Shown: piece by piece, positions 40,924-48,835 of the stretch
Layout: every line of letters starts with the position of its first letter
How positions within the stretch are numbered: position 1 is the first letter of the stretch
Assembly (NCBI RefSeq): GCF_007829875.1
Contig: NZ_VIWV01000001.1
Span: forward strand, 2,450,501 to 2,514,500
DNA length: 64,000 nt
Direction of reading: 5' to 3'
From: Streptomyces capillispiralis
GTDB lineage: Bacteria; Actinomycetota; Actinomycetes; Streptomycetales; Streptomycetaceae
Program-made: the position numbers and the translations under genes
The notes under the pieces: generated by a model
Database searches by the model: none
What the model was told of the DNA's origin: nothing
The model's input: the letters and a program-made list of their open reading frames with translations, nothing else

Positions 40924-42093
40924 CTACGTCAGCCCCGCCGCCCTGGCCCGTTCCACCGCCGGGCCGATGGCCTTGGCGAGGGCTTCGACGTCGGCCTCCG
41001 TGGAGGTGTGGCCGAGGGAGAAGCGGAGGGTACCGCGGGCGAGGTCGGGGTCGGTGCCGGTGGCCAGGAGGACGTGGCTGGGCTGGGCGACGCCGGCGGT
41101 GCAGGCGGAGCCGGTGGAGCACTCGATGCCCTGGGCGTCGAGGAGGAGCAGCAGGGAGTCGCCCTCGCAGCCGGGGAAGGTGAAGTGCGCGTTGGCCGGG
41201 AGCCGGCCCCCGGGGGCGGGGTCGCCGCCGAGGATCGCGTCCGGGACGGCCTCCCGGACGGCGGTGACCAGGTCGTCGCGCAGTCCGCCGATCTCGCGGG
41301 CGAACCACTCCTGCTGCCCGGCGGCGAGCCGTCCGGCGGCCGCGAAGGAGGCGATGGCGGGCACGTCGAGGGTGCCGGAGCGGACGTGGCGCTCCTGGCC
41401 GCCGCCGTGCAGCACGGGTACGGGGGTGTGCTCACGGCCCAGGACCAGGGCGCCGATGCCGTACGGGCCGCCGATCTTGTGGCCGGACACGGTCATCGCG
41501 GCGAGCCCGGAGGAGGCGAAGTCCACCGGGATCTGGCCGAAGGCCTGGACCGCGTCGGAGTGCAGGGGGACACCGAACTCGGCGGCGACAGCGGCGAGTT
41601 CGCGGACCGGCAGGATGGTGCCGATCTCGTTGTTGGCCCACATGACCGTGGCGAGGGCGACGTCGTCGGGGTCGCGGGCGATGGCCTCGCGCAGGGCGTC
41701 GGGGTGGACCCGGCCGTGGGAGTCGACCGGCAGGTACTCGACGGTGGCGCCCTCGTGCTCGCCGAGCCAGTGGACGGCGTCGAGGACGGCGTGGTGTTCG
41801 ACGGGGCTGGCGAGGACCCGGGTGCGGGCCGGGTCCGCGTCCCGGCGGGCCCAGTACAGGCCCTTCACCGCGAGGTTGTCGGCCTCGGTGCCGCCGGAGG
41901 TGAGGACCACCTCGCTGGGGCGCGCGCCCAGGGCTTCGGCGAGGGTTTCGCGGGCCTCCTCGACGGTGCGCCGGGCGCGGCGGCCGGCCGCGTGGAGGGA
42001 GGAGGCGTTGCCGGTGACGCCCAGGTGCGCGGTGAGTGCCTCGACTGCCTCGGGAAGCATCGGGGTGGTCGCGGCGTGGTCGAGGTAAGCCAT
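40924..42093 (-). CDS. cysteine desulfurase (NifS/IscS family)
   Basis: A 389-aa PLP enzyme that takes sulfur from cysteine onto its own cysteine. PLP Lys206 lies in [10 protein letters not shown], His101 in VEHHAV stacks on PLP, and the acceptor Cys331 is in STGSACTAG. The short SSGSAC-type loop places it in the IscS/NifS group. It is the plausible sulfur donor for MnmA (35546-36676). In other Streptomyces I recall these genes being nearly adjacent; here the accessory block lies between. Confidence 0.95.
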   Translation of the reverse strand: MAYLDHAATTPMLPEAVEALTAHLGVTGNASSLHAAGRRARRTVEEARETLAEALGARPSEVVLTSGGTEADNLAVKGLYWARRDADPARTRVLASPVEHHAVLDAVHWLGEHEGATVEYLPVDSHGRVHPDALREAIARDPDDVALATVMWANNEIGTILPVRELAAVAAEFGVPLHSDAVQAFGQIPVDFASSGLAAMTVSGHKIGGPYGIGALVLGREHTPVPVLHGGGQERHVRSGTLDVPAIASFAAAGRLAAGQQEWFAREIGGLRDDLVTAVREAVPDAILGGDPAPGGRLPANAHFTFPGCEGDSLLLLLDAQGIECSTGSACTAGVAQPSHVLLATGTDPDLARGTLRFSLGHTSTEADVEALAKAIGPAVERARAAGLT

Positions 42094-42162
42094 GGTGGGG
42101 CCGATTCTACGGGGCCCTGTTCACCGGCCACGGATCACGGTCACCCAGGAGGGGGGACCGGC

Positions 42163-42429
42163 TCACAGGCTCCACGAGATCGTGCGGTCCGCCCCGATGA
42201 ACGCCGCGAGGACGAGGAGGTCGGCGATGCCGAGCGCGAGCCCGAGGAGGGCCCGGCCGCGCCGGGCGGTGCCCCGTACGAGGGCCACGACCGCCAGCAC
42301 GACGGCCGCCGGTCCGAGGAAGACGTTGAGGACGAGCAGGCCCAGCAGGCCCAGGACGAAGGAGGCGACGGCCATGCCGTCGGCGTCGTGGATCGCGGTG
42401 CGGCGGCCGGCCGGTGCGGTGAGGTGCAT
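42163..42429 (-). CDS. small DUF4190-like membrane protein
   Basis: An 88-aa protein with hydrophobic helices at about 18-46 (AVASFVLGLLGLLVLNVFLG then a reentrant VVLAVVALV) and 62-78 (LLGLALGIADLLVLAAF). The Gly-rich ASFVLGLLGLL and ARRGRALLGLALGIADL pattern matches DUF4190-type proteins. It lies 57 bp after the smaller membrane gene at 42487 on the same strand, so both probably share the promoter facing the TetR gene. Confidence 0.8.
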   Translation of the reverse strand: MHLTAPAGRRTAIHDADGMAVASFVLGLLGLLVLNVFLGPAAVVLAVVALVRGTARRGRALLGLALGIADLLVLAAFIGADRTISWSL

Positions 42430-42486
42430 GGTGATCGGCTCCCACGGTCGGGACGGTCGGACGGACGGGGGACGGTCTCGCGCAGG

Positions 42487-42654
42487 TCAGCGCGCCGGGG
42501 TGCCGCGCCGGCGGCCGCGGCGCTCGCGCAGGGCGAAGACGCCCAGCCAGACGACGATGACGGCGCCCGCGGCGACGGAGAAGGAGAGCGGCGCGTGGGC
42601 AACGGTGCCCAGGGCGACACCCAGCAGCATCAGTGCGGCGACGAGGAACAGCAC
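42487..42654 (-). CDS. 55-aa two-helix membrane peptide
   Basis: The GTG at 42654 has GGGGGA six bases upstream and gives a 55-aa protein of two hydrophobic helices (VLFLVAALMLLGVALGTVA and FSVAAGAVIVVWLGVFAL) and an Arg-rich tail (RERRGRRRGTPAR). A longer version from 42717 would run through the operator-like palindromes and is less likely. Function is unknown. It is divergent from the FabR-like regulator. Confidence 0.65.
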   Translation of the reverse strand: MLFLVAALMLLGVALGTVAHAPLSFSVAAGAVIVVWLGVFALRERRGRRRGTPAR

Positions 42655-42674
42655 GGTCGATCCCCCAGGTCTCG

Positions 42675-42765
42675 GTGAACGGTTGCGATACATCTGTTCA
42701 CTGACTACCCAGTCCAACGACGTCTACGACTTCCCCCTTTCGGAGAACAGTTGTTGACTGGATGG
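42675..42765. promoter_or_regulatory. operator cluster for the FabR-like regulator
   Basis: Three inverted-repeat elements fill the 112-bp divergent gap. GTGAAC (42675-42680) pairs with GTTCAC (42696-42701). CCAGTCCAAC (42709-42718) pairs with GTTGTTGACTGG (42750-42761), apart from a 2-base insert. AACAGTTGTTGACTGGATGG (42746-42765) resembles, from memory, the Pseudomonas DesT operator. DesT and FabR are acyl-CoA-responsive TetR regulators. Binding is inferred. Confidence 0.5.
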
Positions 42766-42766
42766 C

Positions 42767-43426
42767 ATGAGTCACACGGCGGGCGTCCGGCAGGCCCGGA
42801 AACAGAGGACCCGGCAGGCGCTGCTCGACGCGGCGCTGGAGCTGCTGGAGGGGCAGAGCCTGAGCAGCCTGGGCCTGCGTGAGGTCACCCGCGCGGTGGG
42901 GCTGGCCCCCACCGCCTTCTACCGGCACTTCCGGTCCGTCGAGGAGCTGGGTGTGGCGCTGGTGGAGGAGGCGCTGGGCAGCCTGCACCCGATGATCCGG
43001 ACGACGGTGTCACCGGCCGTCGGCAGCGAGGAACGCATCGCCCGCGCCGTCGAGCTGATCGCGGGCCATGTGGACGCCCATCCCGCGCACGTCCGGTTCG
43101 TCGCCCGGGAGCGGCACGGCGGGGTCCGGCCGGTGCGGGAGGCGATCCGCGGCCAGTTGGCCCGGTTCACGGCGGAGGTCGGGCAGGCGCTGGCGGAGGA
43201 TCCGGAGTCCGCCGGCTGGAGCGAGGACGACCTGCTGATGCTGGCCCAGCTCCATGTGGACCAGATGCTCGTCACGGCCTCCCTGTTCCTGGAGGCGCCG
43301 GCGGACGAGCCGGCGGCGCGGGAGCGGGTGTCCCGGCTGGCGGCCCGGCAGCTGCGGCTGATCGCCATCGGCCGCCGGCACTGGCCGGACCGGGACGGGA
43401 CGGCCGGGGTCCCGCCCGCGACATGA
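42767..43426 (+). CDS. TetR-family regulator, FabR/DesT-like
   Basis: A 219-aa dimeric repressor. The N-terminal HTH, SLGLREVTRAVGLAPTAFYRHF (about residues 35-56), and the next helix RSVEELGVALVEEAL are strikingly like E. coli FabR and Pseudomonas DesT, which sense acyl-CoA/acyl-ACP and control unsaturated fatty-acid genes. The usual desaturase or fabA/fabB neighbours are missing; here it faces two small membrane-protein genes across a palindrome-rich gap. Autoregulation is likely. Confidence 0.85.
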   Translation: MSHTAGVRQARKQRTRQALLDAALELLEGQSLSSLGLREVTRAVGLAPTAFYRHFRSVEELGVALVEEALGSLHPMIRTTVSPAVGSEERIARAVELIAGHVDAHPAHVRFVARERHGGVRPVREAIRGQLARFTAEVGQALAEDPESAGWSEDDLLMLAQLHVDQMLVTASLFLEAPADEPAARERVSRLAARQLRLIAIGRRHWPDRDGTAGVPPAT

Positions 43427-43474
43427 CGACGGCCGCCCCGGGGCGGGGCGGCCGCGGCGGTCACGGAGCAGCCC

Positions 43475-43536
43475 CGGGCGCGGCGGTCACGGAGCCGGGC
43501 CGGGCGCGGCGGTCACGGAGCCGGGCCGGGCGCGGC
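43475..43536. repeat. 26-bp tandem repeat
   Basis: A 26-bp GC-rich unit beginning CGGGCGCGGCGGTCACGGAG occurs twice exactly (43475-43500 and 43501-43526). A 10-bp partial copy follows, and a degenerate copy precedes it from about 43455. It sits between the TetR and thioesterase stop codons (convergent genes). No coding role is seen. Confidence 0.85.
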
Positions 43537-43544
43537 GCGCCGGG

Positions 43545-44405
43545 TCAGGTCAGACGGGCGCGCGCCAGCTGGCGGGACTGGGCCACGAGGCGGTCGGCGC
43601 TGTCCCAGACCTCGGCGTCCTCCTCCAGGAAGCCGCCGGCGAGGTTGCGGGTGGTGATCGAGACGCGCAGGGGGCCGGGGGCCGGGCGGCAGCGGACGTG
43701 GACGGTCAGCTCCACCGTGGGCACCCAGCCGGACAGCCCCAGTTCGAACGCGGTGGGCGGCAGGGCGTCCACCGCGAGGAGCAGCGACAACGGGTCGGGC
43801 TCCCGGCCGTCGGCGAGGCCGAACCAGGCCCGCATCTCCCCCTTGCCGGAGGGCTGCCCGAGCGCCCACCCCAGGGTCGACGGGTCGAGCTTGAGCATCA
43901 GGCGGTCGGCGATGGCGGAGCTGCCCTCGACGGGGGCCGGTCCGTCCTCGGTTCCGAAGCACTGCTCCATGGGCGGTATCGCGGGCGGTTTCGCCGTCGT
44001 ACGGACGTCGTCGGGGAGGGCGTCCAGATCGCCGTAGGAGGCGAGGACGCGGATGCGCTCGACCTCCCGGCCCTGCTCGTCGCGCTGGAACAGGGACGCC
44101 TGGCCGGTCGACAGGGTCCGCCCGGTGCGCACGGTCTCGGTGCGCACGACCGCCGGGCCCGGCTGCGAGGCGGTCAGGTAGTGCGCGGAGACGGTGAACG
44201 GGTCGGGGTGCGGCAGGGCGTCGGCGAGCGCACGGCCCAGGACGGCCAGCAGGTATCCGCCGTTGACGGCGTTGATGATCGTCCAGCCGGCGGAGAGGTC
44301 GATGTCGTAGACGCCGGGCTCGCGCCGGGTGACCGCGGTGTCGCGGTCGAACTCACTGGTGCCGAGGGTGGCCCGGGCGGGCAGGGCGGAGGCTGCTTCT
44401 GGCAT
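43545..44405 (-). CDS. acyl-CoA thioesterase-like double hotdog protein
   Basis: A 286-aa cytosolic protein of the TesB-like (double hotdog) thioesterase family. It has VNGGYLLAVLGRALADALPHPDPFTVSAHYL in the first hotdog, and FELGLSGWVPTVELTVHVRCRP and GGFLEEDAEVWDSADRLVAQSRQLA in the second; the last is the family's C-terminal signature. The ATG at 44405 is chosen over one five codons upstream. An AT-rich promoter-like patch with a TetR-type palindrome lies just upstream. It would hydrolyse acyl-CoA; the chain length is unknown. Confidence 0.87.
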   Translation of the reverse strand: MPEAASALPARATLGTSEFDRDTAVTRREPGVYDIDLSAGWTIINAVNGGYLLAVLGRALADALPHPDPFTVSAHYLTASQPGPAVVRTETVRTGRTLSTGQASLFQRDEQGREVERIRVLASYGDLDALPDDVRTTAKPPAIPPMEQCFGTEDGPAPVEGSSAIADRLMLKLDPSTLGWALGQPSGKGEMRAWFGLADGREPDPLSLLLAVDALPPTAFELGLSGWVPTVELTVHVRCRPAPGPLRVSITTRNLAGGFLEEDAEVWDSADRLVAQSRQLARARLT

Positions 44406-44429
44406 GGCTGAACAGTACAAGAAGATAAT

Positions 44430-44447
44430 ACTAAGCGGTAGCTTTGC
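44430..44447 (-). promoter_or_regulatory. TetR-type palindrome in thioesterase promoter
   Basis: ACTAAGCGGTAGCTTTGC contains a perfect AAGC-N4-GCTT core. It approximates the ACTAAGC-N4-GCTTAGT operators seen for acyl-CoA-sensing TetR regulators. It lies in an unusually AT-rich patch 25-42 bp upstream of the thioesterase start. Confidence 0.4.
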
Positions 44448-44493
44448 GCTCTCGCCGTCCGAGGGGCCCGTACGCGCCCGGCCGCACCGTGCG

Positions 44494-45168
44494 CTACTCC
44501 TCCACGACCGTCGAGCGGCGGTGCCACGCGCGGGGCGCCCGCCAGTGGTAGCGCATCGCCAGCAGCCGCAGGACGAAGGCCGTGATCACGGCGGCGCCGC
44601 TGGTCAGGGAGTTCAGTGCGTCGTGGCGGATGCACAGCGCGACCATGGCGGCGCCGACGACGGCCGGGACCGCGTACAGGTCGCGGTCCCAGCGCAGCAG
44701 CGAGGGCACCTCGTTGGCCAGCACGTCGCGCAGCACCCCGCCGCCGACCGCGGTGGCCAGGCCGAGACAGGCGGAGGCGGTCAGACCGAGGCCGTAGTCG
44801 TGCGCCTTGATGGTGCCGACCACGCAGAAGAGGCCGAGGCCCGCCGCGTCGAAGACGTTGACGCCGGTCTGGATGCGCTCCACGTGCGGGTGGAGGAAGA
44901 ACACCAGGGCCGTGGCGAACAGCGGGGTGACGAAGTAGCCCAGGTCCGTGAAGGCGGCGGGCGGGACCGCGCCGATCACCAGGTCGCGGAAGAGACCACC
45001 GCCGAGGGCGGTGACCTCGGCGAGCACGGCGATGCCAAAGACGTCGAAGTTCTTGCGGACGGCCAGCAGGGCGCCGGAGATCGCGAAGACGAAGATGCCG
45101 ATCAGGTCGAGCGTGTGCAGGACGGACGGACTGAACAGTTGCTGGAGCACCCTTACATTCTCACCCAC
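44494..45168 (-). CDS. TRIC-family cation channel (UPF0126)
   Basis: A 224-aa membrane protein with seven helices arranged as an inverted repeat of three plus one. Each repeat has the Gly-rich signature (TALGGGLFRDLVIG and TAVGGGVLRDVLANEVP) that marks prokaryotic homologues of TRIC potassium channels. The GTG at 45168 gives the full first helix. Its only Shine-Dalgarno-like run (GGGGG) lies inside the 3' arm of the terminator of the upstream transporter operon. Confidence 0.9.
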   Translation of the reverse strand: MGENVRVLQQLFSPSVLHTLDLIGIFVFAISGALLAVRKNFDVFGIAVLAEVTALGGGLFRDLVIGAVPPAAFTDLGYFVTPLFATALVFFLHPHVERIQTGVNVFDAAGLGLFCVVGTIKAHDYGLGLTASACLGLATAVGGGVLRDVLANEVPSLLRWDRDLYAVPAVVGAAMVALCIRHDALNSLTSGAAVITAFVLRLLAMRYHWRAPRAWHRRSTVVEE

Positions 45169-45172
45169 GCAT

Positions 45173-45205
45173 CAGCCCCCGCCTTGCAAAGCAAGGCGGG
45201 GGCTG
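45173..45205 (-). terminator. hairpin terminator of the second Dpp operon
   Basis: A perfect 15-bp stem (CAGCCCCCGCCTTGC with GCAAGGCGGGGGCTG) closes an AAA loop 9 bp after the stop of the last ATPase gene. It lies only 5 bp before the TRIC start codon. Confidence 0.85.
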
Positions 45206-45213
45206 GAGTGGGC

Positions 45214-46638
45214 TTACTTGTCCGAGGACTTCCCGGGCGTCTTACCGGTCCCACCGGAGCCCTCCGGCTCCGCGGCGTCGGCGTCGGCGGACCCACCCGC
45301 TTCGGCATCGGCGTCGGCGTCAGCGGACTCACCCGAGCCGGCGTCGGAGTCGGAGTCGGCGTCCGCGGAACCCGCCTCGGCCTCCGCAGCCGCCTCGGCC
45401 TCCTCCGCATCCGCGGTCGCCGGGGTCTTCGCCGTCCCGGTGGCCTCGGGCGCCCCGCCCGAGACCTCCGCCGCCACCGCCGCCGACGTCTCCGCCGACT
45501 CCTCCAGGGCCGTCTCGCCCAGCAGCTCCGAGGCTTCCTTGGCGGCCGTCAGCAGGACGGTGTCCTGCGGGGCCTGGTCCTCGAAGTTCTCCGGGTGGTG
45601 GCAGGCCACGCGCTGGCCGGGCCGCAGCTCCAGCAGCGGCGGCTCGGTGGTCCTGCAGATCTCCGTCGCCTTCCAGCACCGCGTGTGGAAGCGGCAGCCG
45701 CTCGGCGGGGAGATCGGCGAGGGCACGTCGCCCTGGAGCAGGATGCGCTCGCTCTTGGCGCCCCGGCGCTTGGGGTCCGGGATCGGCACGGCCGACATCA
45801 GCGCCTTGGTGTACGGGTGCATCGGCGCCTTGTAGAGCGCGTCGCGGTCCGCCAGCTCGACGATCTTGCCGAGGTACATCACCGCGATCCGGTCCGAGAC
45901 GTGCCGGACCACCGACAGGTCGTGGGCGATGATGACGTACGTCAGGCCCAGTTCCTGCTGGAGGTCGTCGAGCAGGTTGACGACCTGCGCCTGGATGGAG
46001 ACGTCCAGCGCGGAGACCGGCTCGTCCGCCACGACCAGCTTGGGGCTGAGCGCGAGCGCGCGGGCGATGCCGATGCGCTGGCGCTGGCCGCCGGAGAACT
46101 CGTGCGGATAGCGGTTGTAGTGCTCGGGGTTGAGGCCCACGACCGACAGCAGCCGCTGCACTTCCTTCTTGATGCCGCCCTCGGGCTCGACGCCCTGGAG
46201 CTTGAAGGGAGCGCCGACGATGGTGCCGATGGTGTGGCGCGGGTTCAGCGACGAGTACGGGTCCTGGAAGATCATCTGCACGTCGCGGCGCATCGGGCGC
46301 ATGCCCGCCACCCCGAGGTGCGTGATGTCCTTGCCCTCGAACTCGATGGTGCCGCCGGTCGGCTCCAGCAGCCGGGTGATCAGCCGGCCCATGGTCGACT
46401 TGCCGCAGCCCGACTCGCCCACGACGCCCAGGGTCTCGCCGGCCCGGACCTCGAAGTCGAGCCCGTCGACCGCGTGCACCGCGCCGACCTGCCGCTGCAG
46501 CAGGCCCTTCTTGATGGGGAAGTGCTTCTGCAGCCCCGTCACCTTGAGCAGGACCTCACCGCCGGAACCCTTGGCGGGGGCGGTGGCGTCACTCGGCGTG
46601 GAAACCGTCACGGCTGTGTCCTTGGATTTCTCGCTCAC
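45214..46638 (-). CDS. ABC transporter ATP-binding protein, DppF/OppF type, with acidic tail
   Basis: A 474-aa ATPase. The core (about 30-350) is standard: Walker [10 protein letters not shown] (74-82), [38 protein letters not shown] and the cysteine motif [14 protein letters not shown]. Residues 350-474 are an added low-complexity tail of Ala, Asp, Glu, Ser and Gly (for example [20 protein letters not shown]) ending KTPGKSSDK. Typical DppF proteins end near residue 340. The GTG start overlaps the previous stop as GTGA. Last gene of the operon. Confidence 0.93.
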   Translation of the reverse strand: MSEKSKDTAVTVSTPSDATAPAKGSGGEVLLKVTGLQKHFPIKKGLLQRQVGAVHAVDGLDFEVRAGETLGVVGESGCGKSTMGRLITRLLEPTGGTIEFEGKDITHLGVAGMRPMRRDVQMIFQDPYSSLNPRHTIGTIVGAPFKLQGVEPEGGIKKEVQRLLSVVGLNPEHYNRYPHEFSGGQRQRIGIARALALSPKLVVADEPVSALDVSIQAQVVNLLDDLQQELGLTYVIIAHDLSVVRHVSDRIAVMYLGKIVELADRDALYKAPMHPYTKALMSAVPIPDPKRRGAKSERILLQGDVPSPISPPSGCRFHTRCWKATEICRTTEPPLLELRPGQRVACHHPENFEDQAPQDTVLLTAAKEASELLGETALEESAETSAAVAAEVSGGAPEATGTAKTPATADAEEAEAAAEAEAGSADADSDSDAGSGESADADADAEAGGSADADAAEPEGSGGTGKTPGKSSDK

Positions 46639-47732
46639 AGCTTCGGCGCAATCTCTTCGGTCCAGATTCGCTCCCGCTGCTCCTCGGACATGTGGCAGGC
46701 GGCCCAGTGCCGGCTGCCGACCTCGGTCAGCTCGGGGCGGACGGTGCGGGTGACGTTGTCCTTGGGGACGTCGGCGTACGGGCAGCGCGGGTTGAAGGCG
46801 CAGCCGGACGGGATGTTGATCAGCGAGGGCGGGGAGCCCTTGACCGGGATCAGCCGGTCCTGCTGCTCGCGGTCCAGTCGCGGCATCGAGCCGAGCAGGC
46901 CCCAGGTGTAGGGGTGGCGGGGCTCGTAGAACACCTTCTCGGCCGGGCCGCGCTCCACGCAGCGGCCGCCGTACATCACCAGGATGTCGTCGGCGAGTTC
47001 GGCGACGACGCCCAGGTCGTGGGTGATGACGATGACCGCGGAGCCGAACTCCTTCTGCAGGTCGCGGATCAGGTCCAGGATCTGGGCCTGCACCGTCACG
47101 TCGAGCGCGGTGGTCGGCTCGTCGGCGATCAGCAGCTCGGGGTTGTTGACCAGCGACATCGCGATCATCGCGCGCTGGCGCATACCGCCGGAGAACTCGT
47201 GCGGGTAGTTGTCGACCCGCTTGTCCGGCTGCGGGATGCCGACCCGGTCGAGCATCTCGACGGCCCGCCGGCGCGCGGTCTTCTTGTCGACGTCGTGGTG
47301 GATCCGGTAGGCCTCCACGATCTGCTGGCCGATCGTGTAGTACGGGTGCAGCGCGGACAGCGGATCCTGGAAGATCATCGCCATCTCGCGCCCGCGCAGC
47401 CGGCGCACGTGGTCGGGGTCGGCGGAGAGCAGCTCGGTGCCGTCCAGCCAGATCTCGCCGGAGATCCGCGCCTTGCGCTTGCCGTACTGGCCGGCGGTGT
47501 GCAGGCCCATGATGCCCAGCGAGGTGACGGACTTGCCGGAGCCGGACTCGCCGACGATGCCGAGGGTCTTGCCCTTCTCCAGCTTGAAGCTCAGCCCGTC
47601 GACGGACTTCACCAGGCCGTCGTCGGTCGGGAAGTGCACCTTGAGGTCACGGACCTCCAGGAAGGAGGTGGGGGCCGGCGAGCCGTCGGTGGGCTCGCCG
47701 ACGGCCGTGCCGGTCTTGGTCGGTTCGGTCAT
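46635..47732 (-). CDS. ABC transporter ATP-binding protein, DppD/OppD type
   Basis: A 365-aa ATPase with Walker [44 protein letters not shown] and ITHDLGVV. Its C-terminal cysteine motif is [12 protein letters not shown], with the later CHM. The ATG overlaps the permease stop (ATGA, 47732-47729). It forms the ATPase pair with the downstream DppF-type protein. Confidence 0.95.
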   Translation of the reverse strand: MTEPTKTGTAVGEPTDGSPAPTSFLEVRDLKVHFPTDDGLVKSVDGLSFKLEKGKTLGIVGESGSGKSVTSLGIMGLHTAGQYGKRKARISGEIWLDGTELLSADPDHVRRLRGREMAMIFQDPLSALHPYYTIGQQIVEAYRIHHDVDKKTARRRAVEMLDRVGIPQPDKRVDNYPHEFSGGMRQRAMIAMSLVNNPELLIADEPTTALDVTVQAQILDLIRDLQKEFGSAVIVITHDLGVVAELADDILVMYGGRCVERGPAEKVFYEPRHPYTWGLLGSMPRLDREQQDRLIPVKGSPPSLINIPSGCAFNPRCPYADVPKDNVTRTVRPELTEVGSRHWAACHMSEEQRERIWTEEIAPKL

Positions 47733-48727
47733 GCGAGCCTCACTCGGGGGTCGATCACGGCGTACAGGATGTCCACCACGAGGTTGGCGATGAGCACCGC
47801 GAGAGAAGTGATCAGGACGACGCCCAGGATGAAGGGCAGGTCCTGGTTCCTGATCGCGTCCAGCACCTTCTGGCCGAGGCCGGGAAGGCTGAACGTGGTC
47901 TCGGTCAGGATCGCGCCGCCCATCAGGGCGCCGATGTCCATGCCGAGCATGGTCAGGATCGGCGTCATCGTCGACCGCATGGCGTGCTTGCGGATGACGA
48001 CCTGTTCCTTGAGGCCCTTGGCGCGCGCGGTGCGGATGTAGTCCTCGCCGAGGATCTCCAGCATGGTCGCGCGGGTGATCCGGGCGTACATCGCGGCGTA
48101 CAGGAAGGCCAGGGTGATCCAGGGCAGGATCATGCCGCCGATCCAGCCGCTGAAGCTGTCCTCCAGGGGTACGAACTCGGCGTCGAGCCAGCCCAGTCCG
48201 TGGGAGAACAGCGCCAGGCTGATCAGGCCGGTGAAGTAGATGGGGAGGGAGACACCCGCGAGGGCGACGACCATCGCACCGCGGTCCCACAGGCTGCCCC
48301 GCTTGAGCGCGGAGAGGACGCCCGCGGCCAGACCGAAGATCAGCCACAGGATGGCCGCACCGAGCGCGAGAGCCAGGGTCACCGGGAAACGCTCGGTCAG
48401 CACCGGCCACACGGCCTGTTCGCTGCGGAAGGAGTAGCCGAAGCACGGCGCGGCACACTGGGTGACGTCACCGCCGCCCGCGTAGGTGCGGCCCACGAAG
48501 ATTCCCTTGAAGAACTCCCAGGCCTGGACGAAGATCGGGTCGTCGAGCCCGAGCTTCTGCCGCACCCCCTCGACGGCCGCGGGGTCGGCCTGCTTGCCCA
48601 CGAAGCTCGTGGCGATGTCGACGCCCGCCCACTTGGGGACGAGGAAGAAGATGCCGAAGACCACCAGGATGATGACCACGAGCATCACTGCGGCGGCGAA
48701 CAGCCGCCTGATGAGGTAAGCGAGCAC
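47729..48727 (-). CDS. ABC transporter permease, DppB type
   Basis: A 332-aa membrane permease. The N-terminal helix (MLAYLIRRLFAAAVMLVVII) and a long extracytoplasmic loop with two cysteines (VTQCAAPCFGYSF) are followed by the transport domain. That domain has the EAA loop DYIRTARAKGLKEQVVIRKHAM and the TETTFSLPGLGQKVLDAI signature. It is separated from the upstream binding-protein gene by a strong hairpin, so it is likely expressed at a lower level. Confidence 0.94.
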   Translation of the reverse strand: MLAYLIRRLFAAAVMLVVIILVVFGIFFLVPKWAGVDIATSFVGKQADPAAVEGVRQKLGLDDPIFVQAWEFFKGIFVGRTYAGGGDVTQCAAPCFGYSFRSEQAVWPVLTERFPVTLALALGAAILWLIFGLAAGVLSALKRGSLWDRGAMVVALAGVSLPIYFTGLISLALFSHGLGWLDAEFVPLEDSFSGWIGGMILPWITLAFLYAAMYARITRATMLEILGEDYIRTARAKGLKEQVVIRKHAMRSTMTPILTMLGMDIGALMGGAILTETTFSLPGLGQKVLDAIRNQDLPFILGVVLITSLAVLIANLVVDILYAVIDPRVRLA

Positions 48728-48746
48728 AGCTAACGGCCCGCCGCGG

Positions 48747-48783
48747 AGCGCGGGCCACCGGAGGTCGTCCGGTGGCCCGCGCT
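48747..48783 (-). terminator. intra-operon hairpin after the binding-protein gene
   Basis: A perfect 16-bp stem (AGCGCGGGCCACCGGA with TCCGGTGGCCCGCGCT) closes a GGTCG loop between the binding-protein and DppB-type genes. Such hairpins stabilise upstream mRNA or partly terminate, so the binding protein exceeds the permease. Confidence 0.75.
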
Positions 48784-48835
48784 CACGCCGCGCCGGCCTT
48801 CACCTGCCTTTCGTGCCGTACGGCGGGTGTGCCGG

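Noticed and set aside
43475..43536. CRISPR-like repeat array
   Set aside because: The 26-bp units are directly adjacent with no spacers, so this is an ordinary tandem repeat.
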